Shown here in pieces: positions 1 through 8,323 of a stretch of DNA of 64,000 nt. Location of the stretch: positions 62,001 to 126,000 of the forward strand of contig JAEWRL010000020.1 of assembly GCA_023398955.1 (NCBI GenBank). The letters run 5' to 3'. Made by a program: the position numbers and the translations under genes. The stretch is from Pseudomonadota bacterium. Its GTDB lineage: Bacteria > Myxococcota_A > Polyangia > Polyangiales > Polyangiaceae. The number at the start of each line of letters is the position of its first letter. Position 1 is the stretch's first letter. The notes beneath the pieces were generated by a model. That model was not told the origin of the DNA. It made no database searches and saw only the letters and a list, made by a program, of their open reading frames with translations.

Positions 1-3000
1 GCAGTTGCATCAGCCGGTTCAGCACGCGACGGTCGTCGGGCTTCTCCTCGAGAGCTGCCGTGAACGAGCGCGCGGCCCGAGCGGAGTCACGCAGCTTGTC
101 AGCGGCGACCTCGCCCATTTCCAGCAGCAGCTGGACGCGGTCCTCTGCGCTGGCGATGTCCAGGTGGCGGTACTTGATCCGCAAGACCTCCTCCCAGTCT
201 TCGCGTTCTGCGTGCAGTATCGCCATCGCCTTGAGCGGCGCGACAGCAGAGGGATCCAAGTCGGAGGCTTCCTCGAGCTGCTGTCGCGCCTCCTCGATGT
301 GTCCGGCGCGCCTCAGTGATTCGCCGTAGCGATAGGAGACGACTGCCTGCGTGGGCAGATCGAGCTGGTCCGCGAACCGTTCCAGGAGCGAGTAGTGGAG
401 CTCGACAGAACGCTTCGGATCGCCATGCTCGAAGATGACCAGCGTCACGCGGAGCAGAGCGTCGCAGTCGTCGGGCGCCAGCCGTAGCAGCGCGTCGCCG
501 GCGGCGAGCGCCTTGTCGGTGGAACCAGAGCGGGCTGCGGCATCGACGTAGCGTGTCAGGAGGCGCTTTGCCATGCTGGGCTCCAGCATCTCGGCCCGTT
601 CCACCACGGCGCCGAGGTGGCTCGCCGCCTCCAAGAACCGGTCCTCGTCGAAGGCGATTTCGCCGAGCACCGCGTGACCATTCAAGCTTCCGGGGTCGAG
701 GTTAAGCGCCTTCTTCGCGTTGATCTGGGCGCGATGCGGATCTCCCAGCTTCGTGTAGAGCAGCTCCGCGATCTCACCGCAAAGTCGAGCCCGAGCTAGA
801 TCGCTCTCCGCCGCGGCAAGCTCCTTTTCCGCCAACTGAACGGCGGCTTCGGCATCACCGCTGTCGACGTAGGTGCGGCGAAGCTCCAGGGTGAGCTCGG
901 GGTCGTTGGGGCTGGCCTCAACGGCTCGTTGATACCGCTCTACGGCGGCGTCGAGGTCGCCAAGGGCCCGCAGCAGGCGGGCCGCTCGGAGCCATAGGGC
1001 TGCCTTTTGCTCCGGCGTGGCAGCTTTGCTCGCGAGGGCTTCGATCGCCGCCAGCGCGGCGTCGACATCACCGGCCGACTCCCGCAACTTCGCAAGGGCT
1101 TCCAGTGCGCCGGGGTGCGTCGGCTCGATCTCCAGGACGAGCTCGTAGGCCTTGATGGCGCGCTCTGGAGCTCCGAGCTGATCGGCCGCGACTTTCCCGA
1201 GCTGGAGGGCGAGCGGCAGGCGGCGGGTCGGATCAGTCAGGACGGTGAGGTGGCGCTCGTAGGTGGCAGCGACGTCCTCCCAACGGTCGAGCGCTCGGTA
1301 GTAGCGAGGCAGTGATGCCAATGCGGGGTCGTAGCGCTCGTCGATGCGCAGCGCCTGCTCGAGGGACTCCGCAGCCTTCGCGTTGTCGAGGAACTGCTCC
1401 TCGTAGACCTTCGCAATCTTCTCGAGCAATGTCACCTGGAGCCGCGGCGTGGAGGCGATGACTAGTTGGGCTTCTAGGTTCTCCAGGAGGTCGCCGTAGC
1501 GCTCGGCCTTGGCATAGAGTCGCTCGAGGCCGCGATAGGCCTCGAGACCCTCCGGGTCCGCCTCGATGACCGACTTCAGCCGTCTGATGGCTTCAGCATC
1601 GTCACCGAGCTTGGACTCGTAGATCTCGGCGATCCGGCACAGCACGGCGCTCCGCTCTGCGCCGCCGAGTGCTTCGGCGCGCGACTCGAGAAGCTTGACC
1701 AGGGCCAGATGGTCACCTGCTTGTTCGTAGAGTCGGGCTAGCGAGTCGCTGGCGCGCGGGTGGGCTGGGTCCTCATGGAGGATCTGTTCGTAGAGCTTGC
1801 GCGCGTTTGCGGGATCCCCCAGGTGCTCGATCAGCAGATCCGCAGCGTCGGCACGCAGATTCCGGCCTTGCGACGGAGTCGTGGCCATCTCGGCGAGACG
1901 CAGCAGCACCTGTCCGAGCTCTGCCCACTGCTGAGTCTTGCGGTAGACCTGCATCAAGCCCTCGACGGCCTTCTGGCTCGAGCCGTCGTGCTCGAGCACG
2001 GCCTGGAAGCAGGGAAGCGCAAGCTCCGGCCGACCGAGCTTCTCGAGATACCAGCGGCCCGCACGAGTGAGGAGCTCCGTGCGGATCTCGGGAGGCATGT
2101 TCTCGTCGCCGAGCGCATCGTTGAATATCTCGATGACCTCGCCCCACGCCTCTTGGCTATTGGCGGCGATTTTTTCGATCTGGTTCGCGTAAGCCACCTT
2201 CGTGTCTTCCGAGAACGCCCGCGCGTAGGCCACCAGTGCTTGTGCGGGGTCGTCCAGCTCGTCGGTATAGAGCTTGCCAATGTCGGCCATCGCACGACCT
2301 CGCTCTGCCCGGTTGGGAGCATTTTGGCCGACGTGAAGCAGAAGCTCGATGAGCTCCTCGTGCTTGCCTAGCTTGCGCCGAAGCTTCTCGAGCGCTTTGA
2401 GCGCGGCCTGGTCGTTGATGTCCAGCTGAAGGAGCCAGACGTACTGCTGCTCGGCTTGGTGGTGGTCGCCAGCAGCGGAGAACAGGCGAGCGGCCCGAAA
2501 CATGAGCGATTTCGCTAGCTGTGTTGCGGCCGCATCCCCCTCGGGGTCGAGACGATTGGCCGCGATGACGAATGCCTTTGCGACGTGTGCGGCGTCAGCG
2601 CCCGCATCGGCGGCTGCCTCAAGCGCCAGAGCGCTCTCTTCATCTGCCGGATCGGCGATCAAAGCGTTTCGTCTGTCTTCGACCTCGTCTGCAGTGAGCG
2701 TGGGTCCGCGGTAGATCGTCGCGCGAGCAAGTTCCTCGAAGGACTCGAGCACCTCGGTGGCGGATGCGGGTCGATCGGCTGGGTCCTTGGCGAGGAGCGA
2801 GAGCAGGAAGTGATCCACTTCGCGTCCAACACTACCGGGTGGGGCAACCTGGCTTGCTGGGATTGGGGTTCCACTGAAATGCGCTGTGGCCATCTCGAGC
2901 GCCGTGGATGCTGGAAACGGCGGTTGTCCCGTCACCACCTTGTAGAGTAGGGCACCGAAGGAGTAGACGTCGCTCCTCGGATCCGCGGGCGACCCGAGGA

Positions 3001-3823
3001 GCTGCTCGGGCGACGCCGTCTCCAGGAGAGCGCAAGAAGAACCTACCTGGGGAATGTCGAGAGCCTTGATGGGCCGGCAGTGGAGGCGGTCAGCGCCGGG
3101 ATCCATCAGGAGGACCCCGTGGCCGGCCTCCGAACTCTTGAAGAGCAGAACGTTCGAGAGATGCAGTGCGCCGTGGGCCAGGCCCCGGTCGTGCAGCGAC
3201 TGGAGGGCGCCAAGAAGCGCAGAGAGTAGAGACTTGAGCTGGCTGACGCGCACGGGACCCGTCTTGGCCAGCCCGGCAGCAAGCGTCTGACCCTCCACGA
3301 AATCCGAGCAGACCACGAGATGATCCTCCAGCTGCTCGATGTGCACACCGCGCGGCAGGCCCGTGTGACCCAGCGACCCCGCGATACGCTGGATTGCCAA
3401 ATAGGAAGCCAGGGGGCCTTCCTCCCGTGTCGCGTCCCGTCGGAGGACCTTGATGCGCACGTCCCTGCCGTCGAGCCGTGCTTGATAGCAGTGGCCAATG
3501 CGCCCCGCTCCGAGCGGTCGCAGAATGGTGAAGGGGCCGAGGTCAGCTCCGGCACCCAACTCCTCGTCCTCGAACAAGTTACGGAAGCGCAGCTCGGCGA
3601 GCCGTGGATCCACCTGGTCTCGACTTGCAAGGACCGCCTCTGCCAAGGCAGGGAGTGCATGATGATCATCGCAGTAGCGCGCCAATGCTCCGGCGAACGA
3701 TGCCGCCGTTGTCGTTCCGCCCACTCGCTCCGGGCTTAGACCGAGCATCGTTCTTGAAAGCTCAAGGAGCTCCTCGAGTGAGTAAAGACGTTCGAGCTCG
3801 GCCTGGAGGGTCTGGATCTCCAT
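1..3823 (-). CDS. Kinase-fold (probable pseudokinase) protein with long TPR array, 3' end outside window
   Basis: At least 1274 residues are visible; the frame stays open to the window edge, so the C-terminus is missing. The ATG at 3823 follows AGAGGA at good spacing. Residues about 95-370 have a serine/threonine kinase fold: glycine loop GAGRIG (105-110), beta-3 Lys in VRIKVL (K125), and a late DPRSDVYSFG motif. The catalytic loop reads LAHGALHLSN (215-224), so the HRD Asp is Ala219 and the usual Lys is His221. The DFG site reads MDPG. Loss of the catalytic Asp argues for a pseudokinase that may still bind ATP. The rest is a long series of TPR-like helical repeats (for example LYEQILHEDPAHPRA, RYQRAVEASPNDPE), as in large myxobacterial kinase-TPR scaffolds. 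No signal peptide or membrane segment is seen at the N-terminus. The pseudokinase reading is inference from the motifs; the partner is unknown. Confidence 0.85.
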   Translation of the reverse strand, partial: MEIQTLQAELERLYSLEELLELSRTMLGLSPERVGGTTTAASFAGALARYCDDHHALPALAEAVLASRDQVDPRLAELRFRNLFEDEELGAGADLGPFTILRPLGAGRIGHCYQARLDGRDVRIKVLRRDATREEGPLASYLAIQRIAGSLGHTGLPRGVHIEQLEDHLVVCSDFVEGQTLAAGLAKTGPVRVSQLKSLLSALLGALQSLHDRGLAHGALHLSNVLLFKSSEAGHGVLLMDPGADRLHCRPIKALDIPQVGSSCALLETASPEQLLGSPADPRSDVYSFGALLYKVVTGQPPFPASTALEMATAHFSGTPIPASQVAPPGSVGREVDHFLLSLLAKDPADRPASATEVLESFEELARATIYRGPTLTADEVEDRRNALIADPADEESALALEAAADAGADAAHVAKAFVIAANRLDPEGDAAATQLAKSLMFRAARLFSAAGDHHQAEQQYVWLLQLDINDQAALKALEKLRRKLGKHEELIELLLHVGQNAPNRAERGRAMADIGKLYTDELDDPAQALVAYARAFSEDTKVAYANQIEKIAANSQEAWGEVIEIFNDALGDENMPPEIRTELLTRAGRWYLEKLGRPELALPCFQAVLEHDGSSQKAVEGLMQVYRKTQQWAELGQVLLRLAEMATTPSQGRNLRADAADLLIEHLGDPANARKLYEQILHEDPAHPRASDSLARLYEQAGDHLALVKLLESRAEALGGAERSAVLCRIAEIYESKLGDDAEAIRRLKSVIEADPEGLEAYRGLERLYAKAERYGDLLENLEAQLVIASTPRLQVTLLEKIAKVYEEQFLDNAKAAESLEQALRIDERYDPALASLPRYYRALDRWEDVAATYERHLTVLTDPTRRLPLALQLGKVAADQLGAPERAIKAYELVLEIEPTHPGALEALAKLRESAGDVDAALAAIEALASKAATPEQKAALWLRAARLLRALGDLDAAVERYQRAVEASPNDPELTLELRRTYVDSGDAEAAVQLAEKELAAAESDLARARLCGEIAELLYTKLGDPHRAQINAKKALNLDPGSLNGHAVLGEIAFDEDRFLEAASHLGAVVERAEMLEPSMAKRLLTRYVDAAARSGSTDKALAAGDALLRLAPDDCDALLRVTLVIFEHGDPKRSVELHYSLLERFADQLDLPTQAVVSYRYGESLRRAGHIEEARQQLEEASDLDPSAVAPLKAMAILHAEREDWEEVLRIKYRHLDIASAEDRVQLLLEMGEVAADKLRDSARAARSFTAALEEKPDDRRVLNRLMQL

Positions 3824-4045
3824 GATCTATCCTCTGTGGGCGCCCGCGCCGCGGGTGGCGGGCTGAAGTGAAGCACTCATTGGCTGTAGGATGGTCGCGG
3901 GGTGCTCCTCGCGAACCGGAGCGAACAATAACCGGGTGCCCCGTTGTTTCGACCAGTTTTTTTTCTGATTCTCTGCTTCCGAATCGGTGGTTTTCTGGAC
4001 CCGGTGGCGGCCGCGTGCGACGCTTCTGCGGTGTTAACAAGGGCT

Positions 4046-4324
4046 ATGCTGCTCGAGAGAGCCTTGCCGATATGCATTCTCACTCTGGCCATCGTCGCAG
4101 TCCCACTGATGTTTTTTAGTCGCTCAGGACTGCCCCGGCTGAACAACCTGCGTGAAGAGCGGCGCGAAGCCGAGCGGGAGGTGTCGCGGTTAGCTCAGCA
4201 GATTCGAGAGCTTCGCGTTCAGGTGGCGCGCATCAAGAGTGACCCGAGCGCTGTCGAGCAGGTCGCAAGAGACCAGCTGGGCTTGGTTCGTCAGACGGAG
4301 TTGGTCTTTCAGTTCGACCAGTGA
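4046..4324 (+). CDS. FtsB/DivIC-like septum formation initiator
   Basis: A 92-residue protein. One N-terminal membrane segment (LPICILTLAIVAVPLMFF) is followed by a coiled coil (about residues 33-65, rich in Glu/Arg heptads) and a short C-terminal stretch with ARDQLGLVRQTELVFQF. This size and order match the FtsB/DivIC family, which bridges FtsL and FtsQ in the division complex; the LGLVRxxE pattern is typical of the family end. The ATG at 4046 was chosen because it starts just before the membrane segment and has AAGG a few bases upstream. An in-frame start at 3944 would add 34 residues without clear homology. It is divergent from the kinase-TPR gene and faces the outer-membrane protein gene, so it appears to be transcribed alone. 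Confidence 0.75.
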   Translation: MLLERALPICILTLAIVAVPLMFFSRSGLPRLNNLREERREAEREVSRLAQQIRELRVQVARIKSDPSAVEQVARDQLGLVRQTELVFQFDQ

Positions 4325-4355
4325 AAAAGGAGAGGTCCGAGAACGGTGACGACGT

Positions 4356-5036
4356 TCAGAACCGCCCCTGGGCTCCGAACTGCGCCTCCATGTTGGTGTG
4401 GATGGCGCGCCGGACTCCGGTAGTCAGCCCAGCACCCAGGTAGAGGCCGACCTCCCGGGTGACGTCGTATTGTGGGCCCGCCGCGATATGGAAGAGCAGA
4501 TCAGTCCCGTAGGTGGGCTCGTTGGCCTGGTAGCGGGGGGTGCCCCTTCCGCCCTCCAGCTCGATTCCGACCGCGGGTTCGATGAATATCTTGAGTGCAG
4601 CTTCCGACCGCGAATAGAGACGCACCCCGGCTCCAACGACCTTGAGCGCTTCCGTGTCGGTTTCGCCCTCGGCGGCTAATCCGAAGCGGCCCCAAAGATA
4701 GGGCTCGAGCACGTCGAGAGGGGCGAAGCCGAGCGCGACATCGAGCGCCGCCGGCGCGCCAAAGCCGCACAGTTGCTGAGGATCGCCGTCGCCCTCCTCG
4801 CGCGGGTCCCGGCAGTAGGGCGACGTGTCATATCGGAAAACGACGCGGTAGCCCGCGGCGAGACCCGCTCGCAGTGAGAACTGCCCGCCGTGGCCGAAGT
4901 CACCACTCTCGGTGGGCTCCACTGCAGGCCGCTCCGTGGCAGCTTCCTCGGGAGCGGGGCGCTCCTCCGCGGCAGCTTGCCCTGCCCAGAGCAGGGCGGT
5001 CACCTGAAGGAGGGCGAGTGTGTGGCGTCTCTTCAT
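4356..5036 (-). CDS. Predicted outer-membrane beta-barrel protein
   Basis: A 226-residue exported protein. The start at 5036 gives a classical signal peptide (MKRRHTLALLQVTALLWAGQ, then AAAEE). A Pro/Glu-rich linker follows, then alternating amphipathic strands (FSLRAGLAAGYRVVFRY, PYLWGRFGLAAEGE, VGLYLGAGLTTGVRR) that end in a terminal Phe (AQFGAQGRF), the usual beta-signal of outer-membrane barrels. Upstream in-frame starts would add a basic, signal-less leader and were rejected. Cys residues in YCRDPREE and QLCGFG may form a disulfide in a surface loop. I do not recognise a named family; it resembles the short outer-membrane proteins of unknown function common in myxobacteria. It is convergent with the FtsB-like gene (31-bp gap) and divergent from the roadblock gene. 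Confidence 0.6.
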   Translation of the reverse strand: MKRRHTLALLQVTALLWAGQAAAEERPAPEEAATERPAVEPTESGDFGHGGQFSLRAGLAAGYRVVFRYDTSPYCRDPREEGDGDPQQLCGFGAPAALDVALGFAPLDVLEPYLWGRFGLAAEGETDTEALKVVGAGVRLYSRSEAALKIFIEPAVGIELEGGRGTPRYQANEPTYGTDLLFHIAAGPQYDVTREVGLYLGAGLTTGVRRAIHTNMEAQFGAQGRF

Positions 5037-5344
5037 GGGTTTGGCCGATGGCGAGCTGCTTGGAGGCCGAGGAGCGCCGCAGGTCGCGGGTTGGGCGCTG
5101 GTGGCGGATGAGGGCAGAGGCATGCGTGCCGGGGAGCGCTGGGTGACTCAACAGGGCACTTGGGAGCGCGTATCGCCGCTCGTTTCGTTAGGGGCCCACG
5201 GTATCGAAGCGCGATGCCAGGGGCAAGCGCGGTCGTCCGCACAAGAGCGTGATCCGTCATGTTGAGCAGGAAGGTCGGCCGATCGGGAGCGTGACGCTGA
5301 GAGAAATTCACTAGCGGAGCCAAAACGGCTAACGTGTCGGCATC
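5037..5344. other. 308-bp divergent intergenic region
   Basis: This lies between the beta-barrel gene (minus) and the roadblock gene (plus) and must carry both promoters. No good -35/-10 pair is obvious. It contains an imperfect inverted repeat, GGTATCG-aagcg-CGATGCC (5200-5218, one G-T mismatch), which could be an operator or weak hairpin. No open frame with coding character is seen. Confidence 0.4.
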
Positions 5345-5707
5345 ATGTTCAAGCAAACGCTAAAGGGCGTTGTCGACGGGACAGACGGTGGCTTGGCGGG
5401 CCTTCTCATGGATTTCGAGGGTATTCCGCTCGAGACCTACAAGCGGGCCGAGTCGGACCTGGACATCGAGGCCGTTGGCGTGGAGATCAGCGTCATCGTC
5501 AAAGCCATCCAGCGCGCCGCGGAGATGCTCGAGGCCGGCGCTACCCGGGAGGTCTCCTTTCGGAGCGACAGGTTCGTCACCGTGATAAGGGTTTTGGACG
5601 AGACGTACTTCGTAGCCCTGACACTCGCTCCGAGCGGTAACCTCGGCAAGGCTCGTTACCTCCTCCGGGTTGCGGCTCCAAACCTGGCGCGCGAACTCTC
5701 CGCCTGA
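5345..5707 (+). CDS. Roadblock/LC7 domain protein
   Basis: A 120-residue single-domain protein. It starts MFKQTLKGVVDGTDGGLAG and contains the alternating strand-helix pattern of the roadblock/LC7 fold, with the characteristic 'L...D.EGIPLETY' beta-hairpin and a late 'YFVALTLAPSGNLGKARYLL' strand-helix. Roadblock proteins dimerise and regulate small Ras-like GTPases; MglB, the GAP of the polarity switch MglA, is the best-known myxobacterial member. This is not MglB by context, because no GTPase lies next to it. The stop is 9 bp before the aroQ start, so it is probably the first gene of an aroQ-accB-accC transcript. Its specific GTPase partner cannot be read from the sequence. Confidence 0.8.
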   Translation: MFKQTLKGVVDGTDGGLAGLLMDFEGIPLETYKRAESDLDIEAVGVEISVIVKAIQRAAEMLEAGATREVSFRSDRFVTVIRVLDETYFVALTLAPSGNLGKARYLLRVAAPNLARELSA

Positions 5708-5716
5708 GAGCCTGCG

Positions 5717-6304
5717 ATGGCGGCGGCAAAGACTTCGAGCAAGCGCGGTCCACTCGGGAAGTCGAAGGTGCAGCCCATGAAGGCTCGCACCGACATGGCA
5801 TCGAGCGGCTCGGCACGGGAATCCGTTGGTCGGGAAGCGAGAGCCGCCAGCGGGGGAGAGTCACGCCCTCAGGTGCTGGTACTCAGCGGGCCGAACCTCG
5901 ACCGTCTGGGCAAGCGGGAACCGAGCATCTATGGCCATGACACCTTGGCGGAGATCCACGGGAGGGTGAGGGCGCTCGCGGAGGCGCGCGGGGTGCGGGC
6001 CGATTGTCGTCAGAGCAATCACGAAGGAGATCTAGTGAGCTGGATCGCGGAGGCGCAGGATGCTGGGTACGCTGGCGTTCTCATCAATCCTGGCGCGCTC
6101 ACCCATACGTCTTACAGCATCTATGATGCGGTGAAATCGAGCGGGCTGCCCACCATCGAGCTCCATTTGTCGAATCCCGATTCGCGCGAACCGTTCCGCA
6201 GGAGGTCGCGAATCGCGCCGGCCTGCCTGGGACGGATTGCCGGCTTCGGGGCAGCTTCCTATACACTGGCGCTCGTGGGGCTACTCGACGCCCTTGGATT
6301 GTAA
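5717..6304 (+). CDS. aroQ: 3-dehydroquinate dehydratase, type II
   Basis: Dehydrates 3-dehydroquinate to 3-dehydroshikimate in the shikimate pathway. Type II features are all present: LSGPNLDRLGKREPSIYG with the lid/active Tyr (Y72), the QSNHEGDLV motif, INPGALTHTS (N124) and ELHLSN with the catalytic His (H150). It is 195 residues, against about 145-150 usual, because of roughly 50 N-terminal residues rich in Ser, Ala and basic residues before the first strand. Internal ATGs at 5777 and 5795 would shorten this; 5777 has AGGTG six bases upstream and is a credible alternative start. Gene order aroQ-accB-accC is widespread in Proteobacteria and supports co-transcription. Confidence 0.92.
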   Translation: MAAAKTSSKRGPLGKSKVQPMKARTDMASSGSARESVGREARAASGGESRPQVLVLSGPNLDRLGKREPSIYGHDTLAEIHGRVRALAEARGVRADCRQSNHEGDLVSWIAEAQDAGYAGVLINPGALTHTSYSIYDAVKSSGLPTIELHLSNPDSREPFRRRSRIAPACLGRIAGFGAASYTLALVGLLDALGL

Positions 6305-6423
6305 CAGGACGTTCGCGTCGAACAGGCATGACGCGAAGAGCATTTCGCGTCATGGAGCGGTTGTCGCCTAGGTACAAGTTGACTAGGCTTCGGCACCGGT
6401 AGTAGGGCAACTCGAGGTCGAGC

Positions 6424-6888
6424 ATGGAACTATCTCGCAAGCAGTTAGAGCAGCTCCTGAGCGCACTGGAGACAGCAAACGTCTCTGAGTTCGAGTACAA
6501 GGACAACAAGTATTCCGTGCGTCTCGTCTTGGGGCGCGGCATGGCAAGCTCGGCCGCGGGCGCCGCTACGCTCGGGATACCCCCAGCAACGGTCTCCGAG
6601 GCGCCGGCTCCGAGTGGACCATCAACGCCCGAGCCTGAAGATACCCGGTTCGCCTTCGTGACCTCTCCGTTCGTCGGCACGTTCTATCGAGCACCATCGC
6701 CGGAAGCGCAGCCGTTCGTGGAGGTTGGGGCCAAGGTGGCGAAGGGCCAGGCGCTGTGCATCGTGGAAGCGATGAAGCTGATGAACGAGATAGAGTCCGA
6801 GTTCGCGGGGACAGTGGTGGAAGCCCTGGTCGACAATGGTGTCACCGTGGAATACGGGCAGCGCCTATTCAAGATCGAGAAGGCTTGA
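6424..6888 (+). CDS. accB: Acetyl-CoA carboxylase biotin carboxyl carrier protein
   Basis: A 154-residue BCCP. The N-terminal helix region (MELSRKQLEQLLSALE) and an Ala/Pro/Ser linker (about 40-75) lead to a biotinyl domain (about 78-154) with the biotin-acceptor motif VEAMKLMNEI (Lys118) and the usual flanking 'SPFVGTFYRAPSPEAQPFVEVG' strands. Biotin ligase modifies Lys118; the carrier moves CO2 from AccC to the carboxyltransferase. The 119-bp gap after aroQ may contain an extra promoter, though none is clear. AccC begins 18 bp downstream, so the two are certainly co-expressed. Carboxyltransferase subunits (accA, accD) are not in the window. Confidence 0.96.
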   Translation: MELSRKQLEQLLSALETANVSEFEYKDNKYSVRLVLGRGMASSAAGAATLGIPPATVSEAPAPSGPSTPEPEDTRFAFVTSPFVGTFYRAPSPEAQPFVEVGAKVAKGQALCIVEAMKLMNEIESEFAGTVVEALVDNGVTVEYGQRLFKIEKA

Positions 6889-6906
6889 GCCGCGAGGCGA
6901 GCACCG

Positions 6907-8256
6907 ATGTTCAAGAAGATTCTGATCGCGAATCGGGGGGAGATCGCGATGCGCATCGTACGTGCGTGCCGCGAGCTCGGTATCAAGTCCGTGGCGGTCC
7001 ACTCCGAGGCCGACGCGGGAGCGCTCCATGTTCGCTTCGCCGACGAGGCGGTTTGCATCGGGCCGCCCGCAGCTGCCCGCAGTTACTTGCATGTGCCGGC
7101 GCTCATCAGCGCGGCAGAAATAACGGGAGCCGACGCGATCCACCCGGGCTACGGATTCCTCTCCGAGAGCGCTAGTTTTGCTGAGACCGTCGAGCGCTGC
7201 GGTCTGGCCTTCATCGGTCCCTCTGCCAAAGCGATGGATCTCTGGGGGGACAAGCTCCGGGCTCGCGACGCCGCGGCTCGGTACGGGTTGCCGCTGTTGC
7301 CGGGGAGCGAGGCCCTGCGTGACGCTGCGCATGCCCGTACGGAGGCCGCTCGAGTCGGCCTTCCGGTGATCATTAAGGCACGTGGTGGTGGGGGAGGGCG
7401 GGGGATGCGCATCGTCCGCGCGCTGGAAGAGGTGCAGCGTGCCTTCGAGTCCGCCGCAGCGGAAGCCGCAAGTGCTTTCAACAATCCAGATCTTTACCTG
7501 GAACGGTTCGTCGAGACCCCGCGTCACGTCGAGTTCCAGGCCCTCGCGGACAAGCATGGTCAGGTCTGGACGCTCGGTGAGCGGGAGTGTTCCCTTCAGC
7601 GCAGGCATCAGAAGCTCGTCGAGGAGGCTCCCTGCGTCGCGATGTCGGAAGAGCGGCGAGCGGAGGTCGGCGCAGCAATCCGAACGGCTATCCTCGAGAC
7701 CGGGTACACGTCCCTCGGTACGCTCGAGTTTCTGATGGACACCGATGGTTCGCTCTACTTCATGGAGATGAACACCCGTGTCCAGGTAGAGCATCCAGTC
7801 ACGGAGATGGTCACCGGGATTGACCTCGTCGTGCAGCAGATCCGGGCGGCAGCGGGCGAGCGCCTGCAACTACCCGACACCCGCGCGTGGGGCTTCCGCG
7901 GTCATGCGATCGAGTGTCGGATCATGGCAGAGGACCCGGACACATTTGCTCCGAGCCCTGGCGTCATCTCCGAGTATCATCCACCCGGTGGCGCCGGGGT
8001 GCGCGTGGACTCTGGGGTTTTCGGGGGGTGGCGTGTTCCGCCGAATTACGACTCCCTGCTCGCCAAGATCATCGTGAGCGCGCCCACGCGTCGAGAGGCA
8101 ATTCAGCGCATGCAGCGGGCGCTGGATGAGACGATCATCTCCGGCATCCGGACGAACGTGGAACTTCACAAGCGCATATTGAGAGAGCCGGACGTGATGG
8201 AGGGCACGATGACCACCCGCACGGTCGAGCGGCTCATCGCCTCGCGACGATCCTGA
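6907..8256 (+). CDS. accC: Acetyl-CoA carboxylase biotin carboxylase subunit
   Basis: A 449-residue enzyme, the normal size for AccC. It carboxylates biotin on BCCP with ATP and bicarbonate, feeding malonyl-CoA to fatty acid synthesis. It begins MFKKILIANRGEIAMRI, the canonical start, and carries the ATP-grasp glycine-rich loop KARGGGGGRGMR, the RHVEFQALAD segment, the ERECSLQRRHQKL catalytic stretch and EMNTRVQVEHPVTE with the Arg and Glu residues needed for carboxylation. All family landmarks are intact. It is the last gene of the roadblock-aroQ-accB-accC cluster and is convergent with nth, with a short hairpin in the 67-bp gap. Confidence 0.97.
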   Translation: MFKKILIANRGEIAMRIVRACRELGIKSVAVHSEADAGALHVRFADEAVCIGPPAAARSYLHVPALISAAEITGADAIHPGYGFLSESASFAETVERCGLAFIGPSAKAMDLWGDKLRARDAAARYGLPLLPGSEALRDAAHARTEAARVGLPVIIKARGGGGGRGMRIVRALEEVQRAFESAAAEAASAFNNPDLYLERFVETPRHVEFQALADKHGQVWTLGERECSLQRRHQKLVEEAPCVAMSEERRAEVGAAIRTAILETGYTSLGTLEFLMDTDGSLYFMEMNTRVQVEHPVTEMVTGIDLVVQQIRAAAGERLQLPDTRAWGFRGHAIECRIMAEDPDTFAPSPGVISEYHPPGGAGVRVDSGVFGGWRVPPNYDSLLAKIIVSAPTRREAIQRMQRALDETIISGIRTNVELHKRILREPDVMEGTMTTRTVERLIASRRS

Positions 8257-8275
8257 ACGGGCGAGCCCAGTTCAC

Positions 8276-8290
8276 GGGCGCTTCTCGCCC
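8276..8290. terminator. Short hairpin between converging accC and nth
   Basis: GGGCG-CTTCT-CGCCC forms a perfect 5-bp stem with a 5-base loop in the 67-bp gap between convergent genes. There is no following T-tract on either strand, so this is only a possible bidirectional terminator. Confidence 0.3.
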
Positions 8291-8323
8291 ACCTCGCGCT
8301 TCAGCCCGAGGCAAGGCTTCCGC

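Noticed and set aside
6865..7869. 334-codon minus-strand frame over accB/accC
   Set aside because: Antisense to a perfectly conserved biotin carboxylase.
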